Shown here: positions 61,561 to 64,000 of the stretch, in pieces
Position numbering within the stretch: position 1 is the stretch's first letter
Layout of the letters: each line of letters opens with the position of its first letter
Origin: Musa acuminata AAA Group
Lineage: Eukaryota; Streptophyta; Magnoliopsida; Zingiberales; Musaceae
Direction: 5' to 3'
DNA length: 64,000 bases
Assembly: GCF_036884655.1 (NCBI RefSeq)
Contig: NC_088357.1
Span: forward strand, 43,347,501 to 43,411,500
Program-made: the position numbers and the translations under genes
Notes under the pieces: model-generated
Databases searched by the model: none
Seen by the model: only the letters and a program-made list of their open reading frames with translations
What the model was told of the DNA's origin: nothing

Positions 61561-63429
61561 AGTACGTAAGACCACTTATTTGTCTTTGTGAAACCACGAG
61601 AGTGTTGGAAAAATAGAAGATAAAAAGAATTATTGAAGAAGCTTTATTAAAGAAGCTTTAGCTTGAATACATTAACATTTCCCTCTCTTATTTATACAGA
61701 TTAGGAGGAAGAATTTTCCTCAATAGAATAGAAAATTTTTCTCAGTAAAAAGATTTCCTCGTATAGTTGGAAAAATCTTATTTGCTATCAGAGAGACAAT
61801 CATGAAATGATAATATAACTCTTATTTTCTCAAGAGTTTATGATAGACATATAAAATAGTAAAATTTCATTCTCACTATATAGGAAAAAATATACTTCCT
61901 TTTTATTTTCTTTATGAATTTGAAACAAAATTTTATTTTCTTGGAAGTCAGTTGAATGTCCCATGACTCATTTGGGGAATCTAAAATGATGGAATTTTTT
62001 CACATTATACAAAGTATAACATAATCCTTAATCTTCTCAAAATTTGGAGTGATACCATAATCCAAAATTTTTTAGGGGCAAATATGCTACTTCCAAACCT
62101 CCAATGGAGACAATATGTAAAGTCCTCTTCTTCCCTTTCTACAAGTTTCTCTTTTGTTCTTAGATTAATTTTCCCATAAACATTTGTCCCTCCTTTGACA
62201 AAGGTTTTACCATAACTATTCCATCATCATGCATGCTCACCTCAGATGATGCATGTGAAACTGGTTAGACTTCCACAATCCAGATGCCATGTTCGTGCAT
62301 GACCATGGTGAAGACAATAATGCAGATAAGGAACTTAAGGTTCAAAGGAAGCAGATATTATTATGATTAAGAACAAAAAAAGTTGAAGAACTGGCTGGTA
62401 GACATTTCGAGAATTAACTGTGGGTGTCTGTCTCTAAACTTAATGATACCCTGATCTGCCACATATGTCATATATTTCATCCATATATTTCATACTTCAA
62501 GCAACAGCAAGGCACAGTTCTCTTGTTCAAATGCAAACTCTTCTGCAAAGATGGCTACACCTTATGGTGAGTACATAGACGATAACTTCTCTATCCAACC
62601 TAGCCATGTGGATAGAGGACTTCAGCGCCTGCTACAAGCTACCTTAAACAATCCAATGGTAAGTCAACTCATTTAAAACAAGGACTATAGAAAGTTGGGA
62701 TCATGGTAGATACTTGAATGAACAGTTCAACAATCAGCCCTCTTTTTTTTACTTAACACCATTGATGAACTTTCTAACCACAACATAGTTTAATCAGTCC
62801 TACAAGCTCAAAACTCACCAGTCCTGCAGCTATTTCTCACATGCCACGTCGAGATATAGCTTACCCATGACTTGAGGTGGCTTTCTAGGGAAGGAACTCC
62901 CCAGAATTTTTTTCTAGGGCTCTAGGTAATTGTTATTATTGTTTTAATATTGTTGATCGTGGATCCACATAATTTGATTCCATGAAAGCATAAAATTATT
63001 TGGATAGCTTATGTGGCGATTGAGTATGGTGGTTGGAGTCGAAAAAGGTTCGATCAAAACGATCTCGAGGTGAGTGTTGAGCATCTAAGGCAATTCTTGA
63101 GTCGGTTCTTCGGGTTTTGGGGTTGAGCCGAGGTAAACCTTGGTCTCCTTGAGGATCCTGCACAAGCAGTCAGTGTGAAAGATTTCTGAACTCAACCCTT
63201 CTGATGATAAAATTAGTTTTAGTGGAGTAAGAATAGTAGAGGATTTGAGTTTGATCTCCTATTCAGGCCTTGGGATTAGCTTTTATACCAGGGAAACTGA
63301 TGAAGCGGGAACAATGGTTGATGGAGACTAGCCTATACATCATCTTGTGGCACATTTATGTGGACAGCTAACCCATACAGTTCCCTAAGGTGCGTTGTCA
63401 ACGAAGGATGACTACAAGGGCACTACTTA
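61561..63429. other. Intergenic DNA, nothing recognised
   Basis: AT-rich to about 62500. A short frame near 62552 (MATPYGEYIDDNFS..) is followed by a potential donor but matches no family I know, so it is not called. No RNA genes were seen. Confidence 0.4.
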
Positions 63430-64000
63430 TTAGTGTTAAGTCTCGGATTTTAACGATGAAATCAATTAATAAATTAATGATCTAATCCATGTATTGAGAT
63501 AAGTGTTGCAGGATTAACTATGATAATGAATAAGGCATAAAGCATATGTTGGGCCAGAGTCAAAGATCGGACGATACGTCGAAGATTCAGACGATGTGTC
63601 GGAAGCTCATCGGGAGTTCATCAGGAGTTCATTGAGAGTTCATCGGGAGTTCGCCAAGAATTCGTCAAGAGTTCACCAAGAATTCATCGAGAGATCGCTG
63701 AGAGTTCATCGAAAATTCGTCGAGAGTTCGTTGAGAGTTCGTCGGGAGCTCGTCGAGAGTTCGTCGAGAGTTCGCCAAGAATTCGTCGGGAGTTCGCCAA
63801 TAATTCATCTGGAGTTCGTGTTGAATATTGGATTTTGATGATGAAACCAATTGATAGAGTTTATGATCTAATCTATGTTTTTGAGTAATGCAGGACTAGC
63901 TTCGATCATAAAGAGATAGTTAAAACAGGAAGAATCAATGTTGGGCCGAAATAAAACATATCATAAGATTATAGACATGTACAACCATTGGAGAAATGTA
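63430..64000. mobile_element. Two further ends of the dispersed repeat family
   Basis: gtctcggattttaacgatga (about 63444) and gaatattggattttgatgat (about 63824) both continue into gatctaatc..atgt and then ..gcaggattaac or gcaggactagc, the same ending as at 49605-49680 in the same orientation. The second copy runs off the window edge. Confidence 0.65.
63598..63815. repeat. 12-bp-type minisatellite (gttcgtcgagag)
   Basis: About eighteen units of gttc(a/g)(t/c)c(g/a)(a/g)gag in head-to-tail order. They create open frames on both strands (e.g. repeating SRVHREF), which are artefacts of the 12-nt periodicity. It lies inside the first of the two repeat-family copies at the right edge. Confidence 0.88.

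Overview
The window reads as nuclear DNA of a flowering plant, almost certainly a monocot and most likely a banana-type (Musaceae/Zingiberales) genome. Coding exons are very GC-rich with G/C-ending codons inside AT-rich intergenic DNA. Genes have GT-AG introns, (GA)n/(CT)n tracts lie near many gene 5' ends, and every recognisable protein belongs to a plant or pan-eukaryotic family. The species call is an inference from style and repeat types, not a database match.

Layout. 1-5.1 kb is microsatellite-rich intergenic DNA. 5.1-6.0 kb is an intronless AT-hook/PPC (AHL) gene. 8.6-9.1 kb is a long-TIR foldback element. 10.0-13.6 kb is a two-exon unknown plant gene whose 3.1-kb intron holds a 227-bp tandem array, followed convergently by a LEA_1 gene (13.75-14.1 kb, minus). 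14.9-18.0 kb is repeat DNA followed by a broken, duplicated LRR-extensin fragment. 18.25-21.8 kb (minus) is a nine-exon type I inositol-polyphosphate 5-phosphatase reconstructed in phase throughout. 23.7-27.4 kb is a VPS55 gene with a hAT-like MITE upstream. 30.1-31.0 kb is an unknown intronless gene. 33.7-34.5 kb (minus) is a B3 transcription factor. 39.6-46.7 kb (minus) is an eleven-exon type I membrane protein that I recognise as an ATP6AP2/(pro)renin-receptor-like protein. 47.5-49.9 kb holds related repeat ends in opposite orientations. 52.0-60.3 kb holds two tandem caffeic-acid O-methyltransferase (COMT) genes separated by a decayed Copia retrotransposon that contains an LRR-kinase fragment. 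60.3-64 kb is AT-rich repeat and minisatellite DNA.

The genes are not an operon-like system. Two proteins would act in endomembranes (VPS55; ATP6AP2-like, a V-ATPase accessory homologue), one in phosphoinositide/inositol phosphate signalling, two as transcriptional regulators (AHL, B3), one in desiccation protection (LEA), and the COMT pair in phenylpropanoid O-methylation. The least ordinary items are the plant ATP6AP2-like gene, the serially duplicated splice acceptor in the 5-phosphatase gene, and the mosaic divergence of the two COMT copies.

Exon boundaries were set by hand from splice dinucleotides, reading phase and remembered family motifs. No transcript evidence was available, and UTRs are mostly not delimited.
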